Source: Geomobilibacter sp964432205 (GTDB lineage Bacteria > Desulfobacterota > Desulfuromonadia > Geobacterales > DSM-12255). From it: 64,000 bases of DNA. Positions within the stretch are counted from its first letter, which is position 1; each line of letters opens with the position of its first letter. The stretch spans positions 124,001 through 188,000 of the forward strand of contig CAYSMK010000003.1 in assembly GCA_964432205.1 (NCBI GenBank), written 5' to 3'. Made by a program: the position numbers and the translations under genes. Below the pieces are notes generated by a model. That model did not search any database and had not been told where the DNA came from. It worked only from the letters and a program-made list of their open reading frames with translations. Of this stretch, positions 25,124-33,200 are shown one piece after another.

Positions 25124-25843
25124 ATGTTGATCGATGAGTTGACCATGACCGAATTCTGCAGCGGATTGACGAAGACCCGGACAGTGCTGATTCCGGTTGG
25201 CTCGGTAGAAGAACATGGTGACCATCTGCCACTCGCAACCGACACCCTGCAGGCGGTAGAGGTGGCAAAAAAGGCCGCGCAACTGGTGCCACTCTTTGTC
25301 GCGCCGCCGATCAATTACGGCAACTGCCGTTCCACCTCCTGTCATCCCGGAACGATCTCCATCAGGACCGCGACGCTCAAGGCCCTGGTGGCCGACATTG
25401 TTAACAGTCTTTACGTTCACGGGCTCAGGAATTTCATCATCCTGTCCGGGCACGCGGGTGGCGCCCACTGCCTGGCTCTCCAGGAGGTGGGCGAGGAGCT
25501 CCTGGCAGCACTTCCCGAGAGCAGGGTGGCGGTCGTCACCGAATACGCCCTGGCCAAGGAGGAGGGGAGGGCGCTGGTGGAAACCGCCAATGACGCCCAT
25601 GCCGGCGAGATCGAGACATCGCGTCTGCTCCACAGCCACCCCCATCTCGTCAAGGGTGCCGGCTGCGAGGAGTACCCGAACTTTCCGACAGGCATCCTGG
25701 TGCGCGACAAGCGGAAGTTCTGGCCGGGAGGGGTCTGGGGGAACCCGACCAGGGCAACGGCTGCGAAGGGAAGAGAGATCGAGGCCCTGGTCGTTGCCAA
25801 GATCGTGGAACTGGTCGAGAAGATCGAAAACTTTGCGGAATGA
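25124..25843 (+). CDS. Creatininase-family amidohydrolase
   Basis: A 239-residue metal-dependent amidohydrolase. Motifs are LIPVGSVEEHGDHLPLATDT (metal-binding Glu, His and Asp), PPINYGNCRSTSCHPGTISI, LSGHAGGAHCLAL and NDAHAGEIETSRLL, all matching creatininase/MftE/FAPy-deformylase-like enzymes. ATG 25124 is preferred over upstream starts because they lie inside the preceding gene and lack family similarity. It directly follows the Na/Pi gene. The substrate may be creatinine, a formamidopyrimidine or another cyclic amide; context does not decide. Confidence 0.85.
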   Translation: MLIDELTMTEFCSGLTKTRTVLIPVGSVEEHGDHLPLATDTLQAVEVAKKAAQLVPLFVAPPINYGNCRSTSCHPGTISIRTATLKALVADIVNSLYVHGLRNFIILSGHAGGAHCLALQEVGEELLAALPESRVAVVTEYALAKEEGRALVETANDAHAGEIETSRLLHSHPHLVKGAGCEEYPNFPTGILVRDKRKFWPGGVWGNPTRATAAKGREIEALVVAKIVELVEKIENFAE

Positions 25844-26101
25844 TGCAGCTGTCCCGTACGTAAGTTCGCCGGCTGACTGCCGAGCTGTTATGTTAGTTCC
25901 TGACAAGTTGTGATGACGACGTCTGTTGGCCCTCCCTGTACAAGCACTACCCGTATCAACGCTCCGCACCACCGGTTGCATTTCCCAACAATACGGCTAC
26001 AAATAATACTAGTCATGTCAAGCTACGCATCGCGGCCAGGTCTGAGACGCCGGGTCGCGACGTCATTGCCGGTTCAACAGGTCATCCATTGAGAGGTGTC
26101 G

Positions 26102-27106
26102 ATGATGGCTGTGTTTTCGAGCCTCGTGCTGGTGCTGGTCGTGCTCTGCTGCAGCCAGGCAGCGGCCGTCGATATTGACCCATTCTACACCTTTAACCAG
26201 AGTCCTCTGATCCAGATTCACGGTTTGCCGCCGGTCGACAACCCGGTCCTGATGGATACGGGGAGGGTGCGGGGAGTGTTTGCCGCTGACCTGGCCAACA
26301 ATTTCGGTCTGGATGAAGGTGCGGGGGAGAAGATCATACTGGACGGCGAATCCTATCGGCTCACGCTGGGATTCAGATACGGTCTGGGCAACGGGGTGGA
26401 GACCGGCATCGACATTCCGTTCCTGATATACGCTGGCGGGTTTCTCGATACGACCATACAGGGGTTCCACAGGGCCTTCGGTTTCTCGCAAAACGGCCGG
26501 GACGAGGTTCCCGATAACCGCCTCCTGTTCGAATACCAGCGGGACAATGGCCAAGTATTCAGGGTGGATCACGATACGTATGGTCTCGGTGATATCCGTT
26601 TACTGGCCGGGGTACAACTCTATCGAGATAAAAGCCGCTATCCCGGTGTGGTGGCACTCAGGGCCAGCCTCAAGCTCCCGACCGGCGACAGTGGGAAATT
26701 ACGCGGCAGCGGCAGCACGGACTTCGCACTCTGGCTGTCAGGAAGCGGCGACTACCCGCTGTGGTCCGGGCATGTTGCCGTGTATGGCGGAGTGGGCGGG
26801 CTCTATATGGGGAAAGGCGACGTGCTTTCCGACCTGCAACGTCAGGTCGCCGGATTCGGTACGATGGGGATCGGCTGGAGCCCTGCGGAATGGCTTGCCA
26901 TAAAGCTACAGGGGGACGCTCACACACCGCTGTACATGAACAGCAGGCTGGCGGAGATCAGCTCCGGGGCGGCCCAGTTCATGTTCGGGTTCACCTTCGC
27001 CTTGCCGGGCAAACTCACCTTGGATCTGGCGGTGATAGACGATCTGATTTATACGTCAGCCTCTCCCGACGTCGTCTACCACCTCGCCCTGCGCAGGAAT
27101 TTCTGA
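26102..27106 (+). CDS. DUF3187 family exported protein
   Basis: A 334-residue protein with a signal peptide (cleavage near SQA-A, about residue 22) followed by FYTFNQSPLIQIHGLPPV, the conserved opening of DUF3187 proteins, which look like outer-membrane beta-barrels. Alternating Gly/aromatic strands occupy the rest and it ends with a terminal Phe (LALRRNF), as outer-membrane proteins often do. ATG 26102 with AGAGG upstream is preferred over GTG 26096. The 258-bp gap upstream (25844-26101) has no clear gene. Confidence 0.83.
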   Translation: MMAVFSSLVLVLVVLCCSQAAAVDIDPFYTFNQSPLIQIHGLPPVDNPVLMDTGRVRGVFAADLANNFGLDEGAGEKIILDGESYRLTLGFRYGLGNGVETGIDIPFLIYAGGFLDTTIQGFHRAFGFSQNGRDEVPDNRLLFEYQRDNGQVFRVDHDTYGLGDIRLLAGVQLYRDKSRYPGVVALRASLKLPTGDSGKLRGSGSTDFALWLSGSGDYPLWSGHVAVYGGVGGLYMGKGDVLSDLQRQVAGFGTMGIGWSPAEWLAIKLQGDAHTPLYMNSRLAEISSGAAQFMFGFTFALPGKLTLDLAVIDDLIYTSASPDVVYHLALRRNF

Positions 27107-27137
27107 CCGTCTGATGGGGTGTGTGAGGGCTCTGGTA

Positions 27138-27542
27138 TCAGGATCTCCGGCCCAAGGGCAGGTCGGTGTGCATACCGGCAGAAAATGCCATTACCTCCGC
27201 CACCCGGACGACAAACCTGGTCAATGCCTGGGGGGTACCCGGTGCCTCCACGTCGGGGGCGTATCCGTCCAGAATTGCCGTTTCGGACGTCTGAGTCACC
27301 CGCCCGGAAAACTGGTAGCCGTTGCCCGTCTCCGGCTCAACCACGGTTACCGATACCTGCGGGTTGCGGGAGACGTTGCGAAGCGTCGTCAGGCAGAACC
27401 ATTCTGCAAACGCCAGATGTTCGGCATCCAGCACCTTGACATCCCTGCCGGCAGCCAGGTGCGGCTGCCCACCCCCATCTGCCGAGGCTACGAACGCGAC
27501 TGGTATCGTTTCGATAAATCGCTTGATTTCGTCGGTAAGCAT
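27138..27542 (-). CDS. Pyridoxamine 5'-phosphate oxidase-like FMN-binding protein
   Basis: A 134-residue cytosolic protein of the split beta-barrel FMN-binding fold. MLTDEIKRFIETIPVAFVASADGGGQPHLAAGRDVKVLD and NVSRNPQVSVTVVEPETGNGYQFSGRV are the usual strands of PPOX-like proteins. The frame continues upstream to 27671, but that part runs through the terminator of the glutamate synthase operon, so ATG 27542 is used. The substrate is unknown. Confidence 0.8.
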   Translation of the reverse strand: MLTDEIKRFIETIPVAFVASADGGGQPHLAAGRDVKVLDAEHLAFAEWFCLTTLRNVSRNPQVSVTVVEPETGNGYQFSGRVTQTSETAILDGYAPDVEAPGTPQALTRFVVRVAEVMAFSAGMHTDLPLGRRS

Positions 27543-27639
27543 ACAATCACTTCCTCTCGTTGCGATCTCTCCATGGTTCCAGTATAGAACCGATTTCAGT
27601 GATTTCATCCATCTCCCCCACCTACTTCTGTCCGGACAC

Positions 27640-27673
27640 AAAAAAGTGGCTACCGGTTTTCCGGTAGCCACTT
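27640..27673 (-). terminator. Rho-independent terminator of the glutamate synthase operon
   Basis: AAGTGGCTACCGG (27644-27656) and CCGGTAGCCACTT (27661-27673) form a perfect 13-bp stem with a TTTT loop. Read on the minus strand the stem is followed by a T-run, 27 bp after the stop of the GXGXG-domain gene at 27700. Confidence 0.9.
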
Positions 27674-27699
27674 ATGGCAGGGCTCTATTTGCAGCGCTA

Positions 27700-28446
27700 T
27701 CAGCGAGGCATGGGACAGTACATGTTTCCGTACGGCCGCTTGCTCTTGGGCAGGATCTTCACGAACGGCTCGCTCATTACTTCCTTATAGTCAAGCTTGA
27801 AGTCTTTGCAGTAATCCTTCAGATATGTTTCAAGATCTTTCCGATCGTCAGCAGTCAGCTCAAAGACGCCGACCTCGCGCGACAGGCGGTTCTCGTCCAC
27901 ACCGCCACGGACATAGATCACGCCGCCATGCATGCCGGTGCCAAGAGAGAAGCCATGTTTCGGCTTGTCCGGCGTATCGCTGAACATGCCGAGCAGCACC
28001 AGCACCCCGCCGGCCATGTACTCGCCGAAGAAGTCGCCCGCCTTGCCGCCGGCAATCAGCACCGGCCGATTTTCCTGGTACGACTTCATGTGGATGCCGA
28101 CCCGGTACCCCACGTCCTTCAGGATGTGGAGCCGGCCGCCACGCATGCCGTAGCCGAGAACGTCGCCGGCGTGGCCATGCACGACAACCTTGCCGGCATT
28201 CATGGTGTTGCCGATGTTGTCCTGGCCGTTGTCCTTGACAATGATGGTGGCGCCGTTCATGAAAGCAGCCAGGTCATTGCCAGGTACACCGTTGATGGTA
28301 ATGGTCACCGGCCGGTTGATGCCGTCGCCGATGAAGTACTGACCGTTCACGTTCATCAGCTCTATCTTGTCGGCGCCGGCAGCCACCGCCGCCTTGACCT
28401 TGCTGTTGAGCTCCCGGTAGTACAGACCTTGTGCATTGATTTTCAT
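27700..28446 (-). CDS. Glutamate synthase alpha-subunit C-terminal (GXGXG) domain protein
   Basis: A 248-residue protein equal to domain 3 of large-subunit glutamate synthase. The beta-helix repeats with spaced Gly are plain (GATIIVKDNGQDNIGNTMNAGKVVVHGHAGDVLGYGMRGGRLHI). ATG 28446 has GAGGTGG upstream and starts MKINAQGLYYRELN, matching stand-alone archaeal-type GltB domain 3. It is the last gene of an operon in which the amidotransferase, FMN, ferredoxin and FAD components are separate proteins. It gives a structural domain of the synthase complex. Confidence 0.9.
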   Translation of the reverse strand: MKINAQGLYYRELNSKVKAAVAAGADKIELMNVNGQYFIGDGINRPVTITINGVPGNDLAAFMNGATIIVKDNGQDNIGNTMNAGKVVVHGHAGDVLGYGMRGGRLHILKDVGYRVGIHMKSYQENRPVLIAGGKAGDFFGEYMAGGVLVLLGMFSDTPDKPKHGFSLGTGMHGGVIYVRGGVDENRLSREVGVFELTADDRKDLETYLKDYCKDFKLDYKEVMSEPFVKILPKSKRPYGNMYCPMPR

Positions 28447-28538
28447 AGTAACCACCTCAAAACGTTGAAGTTCAACGTTCAATGTTCAGTGTTCAATGTT
28501 CAAAACCTCGAACTTAGAACCTTGAACCTTGAACCGAT
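28447..28538. repeat. Cluster of short direct and inverted GTTCAA-type repeats
   Basis: The 92-bp gap between two glutamate synthase genes is made largely of degenerate seven- to eight-base units: GTTCAAC, GTTCAAT, GTTCAGT, GTTCAAT, GTTCAAA and, in opposite orientation and altered register, CTCGAAC, TTAGAACC, TTGAACC, TTGAACC. GGTGG lies just downstream as the ribosome-binding site of the next gene on the minus strand. Probably a slipped-strand expansion that became an intercistronic spacer. Confidence 0.6.
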
Positions 28539-29660
28539 TTAAGCCACACCCGGCTTCAGCATTGCGATTACCGGCTCGCCGCCACGGGGGGCCCAGACCC
28601 GGTCCGGCTTCGGGCAGATCTCGCGTATGGCGGCCTCCTCCGAGGCCATGTAGACGAAGTCGTCCTTTTCGGCGCAGACCAGGGGACGCAGCTTGACCCG
28701 GTCGTTCAGGCCGATCAGCCCCTCGTTGCTGGCAAAGAGGATGGCGAACGGGCCGTTCAGAAGGCCGCTGCCGTACACCTGGCGGATGGCGGTGAGCAGT
28801 TCCCGCTCATCGGTCGGGAGCTGGTCGATCTTGTCCCAGAAGGGGGAGGCAAGGGCCAGAGCAGCCAGTTCCGGTGTCAGACCGTGCTTCCGGATGAGGA
28901 TGTCCAGGAGGTAGGCCACCACCTCGGTGTCGGTCAGCATGGTGCAGAGGTAGCCGTACATTTCCAGGTAGCGCTTGTTGATGCCGTAGGAGGATATCTC
29001 GCCGTTGTGGACGATGGACCAGTCCAGCAGGGTGAACGGGTGGGCACCACCCCACCAGCCCGGGGTGTTGGTCGGGAAACGGTTGTGGGCGGTCCAGATG
29101 TGGCCGCTGTACTCTTCCAGGCGGAAGAATTCGGCGATCTCCTCGGGGTAGCCGACCCCCTTGAACGCCCCCATGTTCTTGCCGGAAGAAACGACAAAGG
29201 CGCCTTCGATCTCGTGATTGATCCGCATGACATGGCTGACGATCACGTCCTCCACGGTCATCTTCTGGTACTCGATCGCCTCCTGGTATTCCTTGGTCTT
29301 CAGGGGTTGCACAAAATAGCGGCGAAAGACCGGCGGGTTGGTAATGGCGGCGATGCGGCGGGTCGGGATGTCTTCGTGCTGCTCGATGGCGAAGTGCTCG
29401 CCCAGGTACTCCTCGGTCAACTGGAGGGCCATGGCGTTTTCGTACATCAGGTGAAAGGCGAAGAACTCCTTGTACTCCGGGTAGATGCCGTAGGCGGCAA
29501 AGCCGCCGCCGAGGCCGTTGCCCCGGTCGTGCATCAGGGAGATGGACTTGATGATGACACTCCCCTCCACCTGCTTCCCGGTGGTGGAGATGAAGCCGGT
29601 AAGGCCGCAGTTGGAGATGTCCTTCTGGAAATTATGCGTCGGTTTGCGGATGTTTTTCAT
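28539..29660 (-). CDS. Glutamate synthase amidotransferase domain protein (class II GATase)
   Basis: A 373-residue glutamine amidotransferase corresponding to domain 1 of glutamate synthase. The N-terminal stretch SNCGLTGFISTTG holds the putative catalytic Cys (residue 18), with ahead of it a short propeptide-like sequence. AHNRFPTNTPGWWGGAHPF and SIVHNGEISSYGINKRYLE are conserved substrate-binding segments of class II GATases. It should release ammonia from glutamine and channel it to the FMN synthase domain encoded at 31468. It is third last in the operon order, after the FAD and ferredoxin subunits. Confidence 0.9.
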   Translation of the reverse strand: MKNIRKPTHNFQKDISNCGLTGFISTTGKQVEGSVIIKSISLMHDRGNGLGGGFAAYGIYPEYKEFFAFHLMYENAMALQLTEEYLGEHFAIEQHEDIPTRRIAAITNPPVFRRYFVQPLKTKEYQEAIEYQKMTVEDVIVSHVMRINHEIEGAFVVSSGKNMGAFKGVGYPEEIAEFFRLEEYSGHIWTAHNRFPTNTPGWWGGAHPFTLLDWSIVHNGEISSYGINKRYLEMYGYLCTMLTDTEVVAYLLDILIRKHGLTPELAALALASPFWDKIDQLPTDERELLTAIRQVYGSGLLNGPFAILFASNEGLIGLNDRVKLRPLVCAEKDDFVYMASEEAAIREICPKPDRVWAPRGGEPVIAMLKPGVA

Positions 29661-29706
29661 GTCTGAAAACCTCTATCTGGTCATGGCAAGGCGTATGGTC
29701 CGGTGC

Positions 29707-31017
29707 CTAGTGGCCGACGGCCCTGGCTACCTGCCCGTTTTCGGTCACTTTTCCCGCAGGAGCGAAGAGTGCACTCCGTACCTCCTTCGGGAGGTTGATG
29801 AAGCCGAAGCCGGGGCGAAGGAGATCCTCCTTGTAGGAGGTTATGTCGGCCCGGTCGCGGATGAGCCCGGCAAAGATGCCGGCCCGGTCCACTTCGCCGA
29901 CCAGAACCGCGCCGACGAGGGTGTTATCCTTGATAACGATCTTGCGATAGGCATACGACTCCTGGTCCAGGTAGGTGAGGATCTCGAACTCATCACCTGC
30001 GGGCGGGTTGGTAATGCCCATGGAGATGGTCGACACCTTGAAGAACTCGATGGAGTTCATGGCAAGTCCACCCAGGTAGCCCTTGTCGCCGCCGGTCATG
30101 GCACTGCCGGCGATATCCCCCTGGATGTAGGCGTCGGGCCAGATCGGCATCGGGTTCTTGGTCCCGGAGAAGAAGTCCTTTGCCTCTGCCACGTCGCCGG
30201 CGGCGTAGACCCCTTTGACGGTGGTCTGCATCCGTTCGTCAACGACGATGCCGCGATTGACCTCGATGCCGCTCCCCTTGAGGAACGTTGCTGCCGGCCG
30301 GACGCCGATGGCAACAACCACCGTGTCGCAGGGGATGAAGTCGCCCGACTTGAGCGTCACGCCGGTGATGGCCGACCCTTCCCCCTCGATGCTGACCACG
30401 GTATCCTCGTTGATGACCTCGATGCCGTTGGCCTTCATCTTCTTGGCAACGATACGGCCGGCAGGACGGTCAAAGGCCGCTGACAGTATCCTGTCAGCCA
30501 GTTCGACAATGGTGACCTTCTTGCCCAGGAGGTGGAGCCCTTCGGCCGCCTTCAGTCCGATGAGGCCGCCGCCGATTACCACGGCCCGCTCGATATCCTC
30601 GGCAATCCCCTTCAGTTTCGCGGCATCGTCCCAGGTGGTGAAGGTGAAGATGTTGTCCCGGTCCTCAAGCCCCATGATGGGAGGGACGAACGGATCGCCG
30701 CCGGTGGCGATGAGCAGGCGGTCATAGGCGATGGCGTCGCCATCGGCCAGTTTCACCTTCCTGGCCTTGGTGTCGACCCCGACCACCTCGCTCCCCAGGA
30801 GGAGATTGATCCGGTTCTTTTCGTAGAAATCGTCGGGAAGATACGGCATCCGCTTTTCGGTGATCAGCCCGCCCAGCAGGTAGGAGATGAGCGGCCGTCC
30901 ATAGGCGGTGTGCTTTTCCCGGGAGACGACAATGATGTTTCCGGTCGGGTCGCTGGCGCGGATGGCCCGCATGGCCCCCACGGCGGCGACCGAGTTGCCG
31001 ATGATCACATAGTTCAT
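29707..31017 (-). CDS. FAD-dependent pyridine nucleotide-disulfide-type oxidoreductase of the glutamate synthase operon
   Basis: A 436-residue flavoprotein. MNYVIIGNSVAAVGAMRAIR is the FAD-binding strand, AVVIGGGLIGLKAAEGLHLLGKKVTIVE the NAD(P)H-binding motif, and VKGVYAAGDVAEA the second FAD motif. It belongs to the rubredoxin/nitrite-reductase-like family of NAD(P)H reductases. ATG 31017 overlaps the ferredoxin stop by 4 bp, and the longer frame up to 31314 is a shadow of the ferredoxin gene. It probably feeds NAD(P)H electrons through the adjacent ferredoxin to the split glutamate synthase. Confidence 0.9.
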   Translation of the reverse strand: MNYVIIGNSVAAVGAMRAIRASDPTGNIIVVSREKHTAYGRPLISYLLGGLITEKRMPYLPDDFYEKNRINLLLGSEVVGVDTKARKVKLADGDAIAYDRLLIATGGDPFVPPIMGLEDRDNIFTFTTWDDAAKLKGIAEDIERAVVIGGGLIGLKAAEGLHLLGKKVTIVELADRILSAAFDRPAGRIVAKKMKANGIEVINEDTVVSIEGEGSAITGVTLKSGDFIPCDTVVVAIGVRPAATFLKGSGIEVNRGIVVDERMQTTVKGVYAAGDVAEAKDFFSGTKNPMPIWPDAYIQGDIAGSAMTGGDKGYLGGLAMNSIEFFKVSTISMGITNPPAGDEFEILTYLDQESYAYRKIVIKDNTLVGAVLVGEVDRAGIFAGLIRDRADITSYKEDLLRPGFGFINLPKEVRSALFAPAGKVTENGQVARAVGH

Positions 31018-31463
31018 TTCTGTGAGCCCTCCTTGTACACCAGAGCCCTGTTGGGGCAGGCTTCCACGCAGGCCGGGGTAAGCCGGTCCGGGCACAGGTC
31101 GCACTTGTTGGCTTTCTTCTTGGCGAGGTTGCGCTGGATGGCGCCGTACGGGCAGGCCATGACGCAGGACCAGCAGCCGACGCACTGCTCGGTGTCGATA
31201 CGGACCACGCCGGCATCGTTTTTCTGTATGGCGCCGGAGATGCAGGCCCGCAGGCAGTCCGGCTCGTCGCAGTGACGGCAGGTGGTTGAAAGGGAGATCA
31301 CGCCACCGTCCCACTCCTCGACGGTACAGCGGGAGATGGGTCGTTCGGGCTCGTGCAGGAACGCCTTCACCGGGTCCTTGGAACGGGAGTGCTCGGTGAT
31401 GCAGGCGACCTCGCAGAGGTGGCAGCCGATGCAGACGTCTTCCAGTGTGTAGATTCGCTTCAT
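31014..31463 (-). CDS. 4Fe-4S ferredoxin subunit (HycB/DmsB-like) of glutamate synthase
   Basis: A 149-residue electron-transfer protein with several Cys clusters: CIGCHLCEVAC, CRHCDEPDCLRAC, CVGCWSCVMACPYGAI and CDLCPDRLTPACVEACP. The sixteen-ligand arrangement suggests four 4Fe-4S clusters, as in DmsB/HycB-type proteins. It starts 4 bp after the FMN subunit and overlaps the FAD oxidoreductase by 4 bp, so it is placed to relay electrons between the two. Confidence 0.92.
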   Translation of the reverse strand: MKRIYTLEDVCIGCHLCEVACITEHSRSKDPVKAFLHEPERPISRCTVEEWDGGVISLSTTCRHCDEPDCLRACISGAIQKNDAGVVRIDTEQCVGCWSCVMACPYGAIQRNLAKKKANKCDLCPDRLTPACVEACPNRALVYKEGSQK

Positions 31464-31467
31464 TATC

Positions 31468-32997
31468 TTATTCTCCGGCGGGCATGACGCCCAGGATGTT
31501 CATCTCGTTCTCGCTAAGGCCGATGGCGCGCAGCTTGTACCGGTTGCCGCGCAGCGATTCCAGGGCGTTGAGGCCCATGCCGCCGAGAATTTCCTTCATC
31601 TCGTGACCCCAGGCGTGAACCAGGTTCACCAGCCGCTCCGCACCCAGTTCAGGGTTGAGCCGCTTGGCCAGGTACGGATTGTTGGTGGTGATCCCCCACG
31701 GGCACTTGCCGGTGTAGCACCGCTGGCAGAGGGTGCAGCCCAGGGCCAGAAGGGTGGAGGTGCCCAGGTTGATGGCATCGGCCCCCAGGGCAATGGCCTT
31801 GATGGCGTCGCCGGAACTGCGCACGCCGCCGCCGACCACGATGGAAACCTGATTCCTGATCCCCTCGTCCCGCAGCCGGGCATCAACCGAGGCCAGGGCG
31901 AGTTCCATGGGGAGCCCGACGTTGTCCCTGATCACCTGCGGGGCCGCACCGGTCCCCCCCCGGAAGCCGTCGATGGTGATGATGTCTGCACCGGCCCGGG
32001 CGATACCCGAGGCAATGGCAGCCACGTGGTGGACCGCGGCGATCTTGACCGAAACCGGCTTCTCGTAATTGGTCGCCTCTTTGAGGGCGAAGATCAGCTG
32101 GCGCAGGTCCTCGATGGAGTAGATATCGTGGTGGGGGGCCGGCGAGATGGCGTCCGAGCCGATCGGGATCATCCGGGTTTCGGAGATCTGGTCGTTCACC
32201 TTTTCACCGGGGAGGTGCCCGCCGATGCCCGGCTTGGCACCCTGGCCCACCTTGATCTCGATCCCCACGCCGGCGTTCAGGTACTGTTCGCTGACGCCGA
32301 ACCGGCCCGAGGCCACCTGGACGATGACGTTCTTGCCGTACTGGTAGAGATCCTTGTGCAGTCCGCCTTCGCCGGTGTTGTAAAGGGTGCCGAGTTCCTG
32401 CGCCGCCGCGGCCATCGCCTTGTGGGCGTTCAGGTTCAGGGCGCCGTAGCTCATGGCGGAGAAGATGAACGGGTACTCCAGCTTCAGTTGGGGTGCAAGT
32501 TTGGTAGCCAGTTTCGGCTTGCCGCTCTTCTCATCGCGGACAACCTCGATGGAATGGGGCTTCTTTCCCAGATAGGTCCTGAGCTCCATCGGCTCCCGGA
32601 GCGGGTCGATGGACGGGTTGGTTACCTGGGAGGCGTCAAGGAGCAGGTGGTCCCAGAAGATCGGGTACTTGGCCGGATTCCCCATGGCCGCCAGCAGGAT
32701 GCCGCCGGTATCGGCCTGGGCGTAGAGGTTGCGGATGTGGGCGCCCGACCAGGATTCGTTCCGCTTGAAGTTTTCCTCGTTGACCCGGATGGTGATGGCG
32801 CCGGTGGGACAGTACGCGGAGCAGCGACGACAACCGATGCACGAGGTGCTTTCCTCGGCCAGGTAGTTGTCCTCTTCCACGAAAGAATGGACGTCATACG
32901 CGCACTGACGAACGCAGACCTTGCAGCGGATGCACTTGCGTTCGTTGCGATCGACGATGAACTCGTTGAATGACTCGGTAACAGACTTGTAAAGCAC
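31468..32997 (-). CDS. Glutamate synthase FMN/3Fe-4S domain protein with N-terminal ferredoxin domain
   Basis: A 509-residue central subunit. Residues 20-75 are a 2x4Fe-4S ferredoxin module (CIRCKVCVRQC and CIGCRRCSAYCPTGAI). The rest is the FMN-binding TIM barrel of glutamate synthase (SAMSYGALNLNAHKAM, GTGAAPQVIRDNVGLP, GVRSSGDAIKAIALGADAINLGT), and CTLCQRCYTGKC forms the cluster site. GTG 32997 is chosen as the start because AGGAGG lies just upstream; the ATG at 33054 has none. This is the archaeal-type GltB core that aminates 2-oxoglutarate. It heads the operon. Confidence 0.9.
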   Translation of the reverse strand: MLYKSVTESFNEFIVDRNERKCIRCKVCVRQCAYDVHSFVEEDNYLAEESTSCIGCRRCSAYCPTGAITIRVNEENFKRNESWSGAHIRNLYAQADTGGILLAAMGNPAKYPIFWDHLLLDASQVTNPSIDPLREPMELRTYLGKKPHSIEVVRDEKSGKPKLATKLAPQLKLEYPFIFSAMSYGALNLNAHKAMAAAAQELGTLYNTGEGGLHKDLYQYGKNVIVQVASGRFGVSEQYLNAGVGIEIKVGQGAKPGIGGHLPGEKVNDQISETRMIPIGSDAISPAPHHDIYSIEDLRQLIFALKEATNYEKPVSVKIAAVHHVAAIASGIARAGADIITIDGFRGGTGAAPQVIRDNVGLPMELALASVDARLRDEGIRNQVSIVVGGGVRSSGDAIKAIALGADAINLGTSTLLALGCTLCQRCYTGKCPWGITTNNPYLAKRLNPELGAERLVNLVHAWGHEMKEILGGMGLNALESLRGNRYKLRAIGLSENEMNILGVMPAGE

Positions 32998-33200
32998 CGT
33001 GTGGCCTCCTGGGTGGCATGGGATGCTGGAGTAGATCGATGTTGCTATAGCCAATAGTGTGCCAACTGAATATGTATCCTGATGTTGTGCGCAAAAACAG
33101 AGGGTTACGGGTGTGTGGGTGCATCGAATGGTTAAAGCGCACTCCTGTCGAGTACGTTGTGGGTTTGTATGCTACGCTGTTATGTGGTGAAAGTGTACAC

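Noticed and set aside
27322..28542. 406-codon plus-strand frame opposite the glutamate synthase domain gene
   Set aside because: Antisense shadow running through the terminator and the GTTCAA repeats; ends in a repeat-derived peptide.
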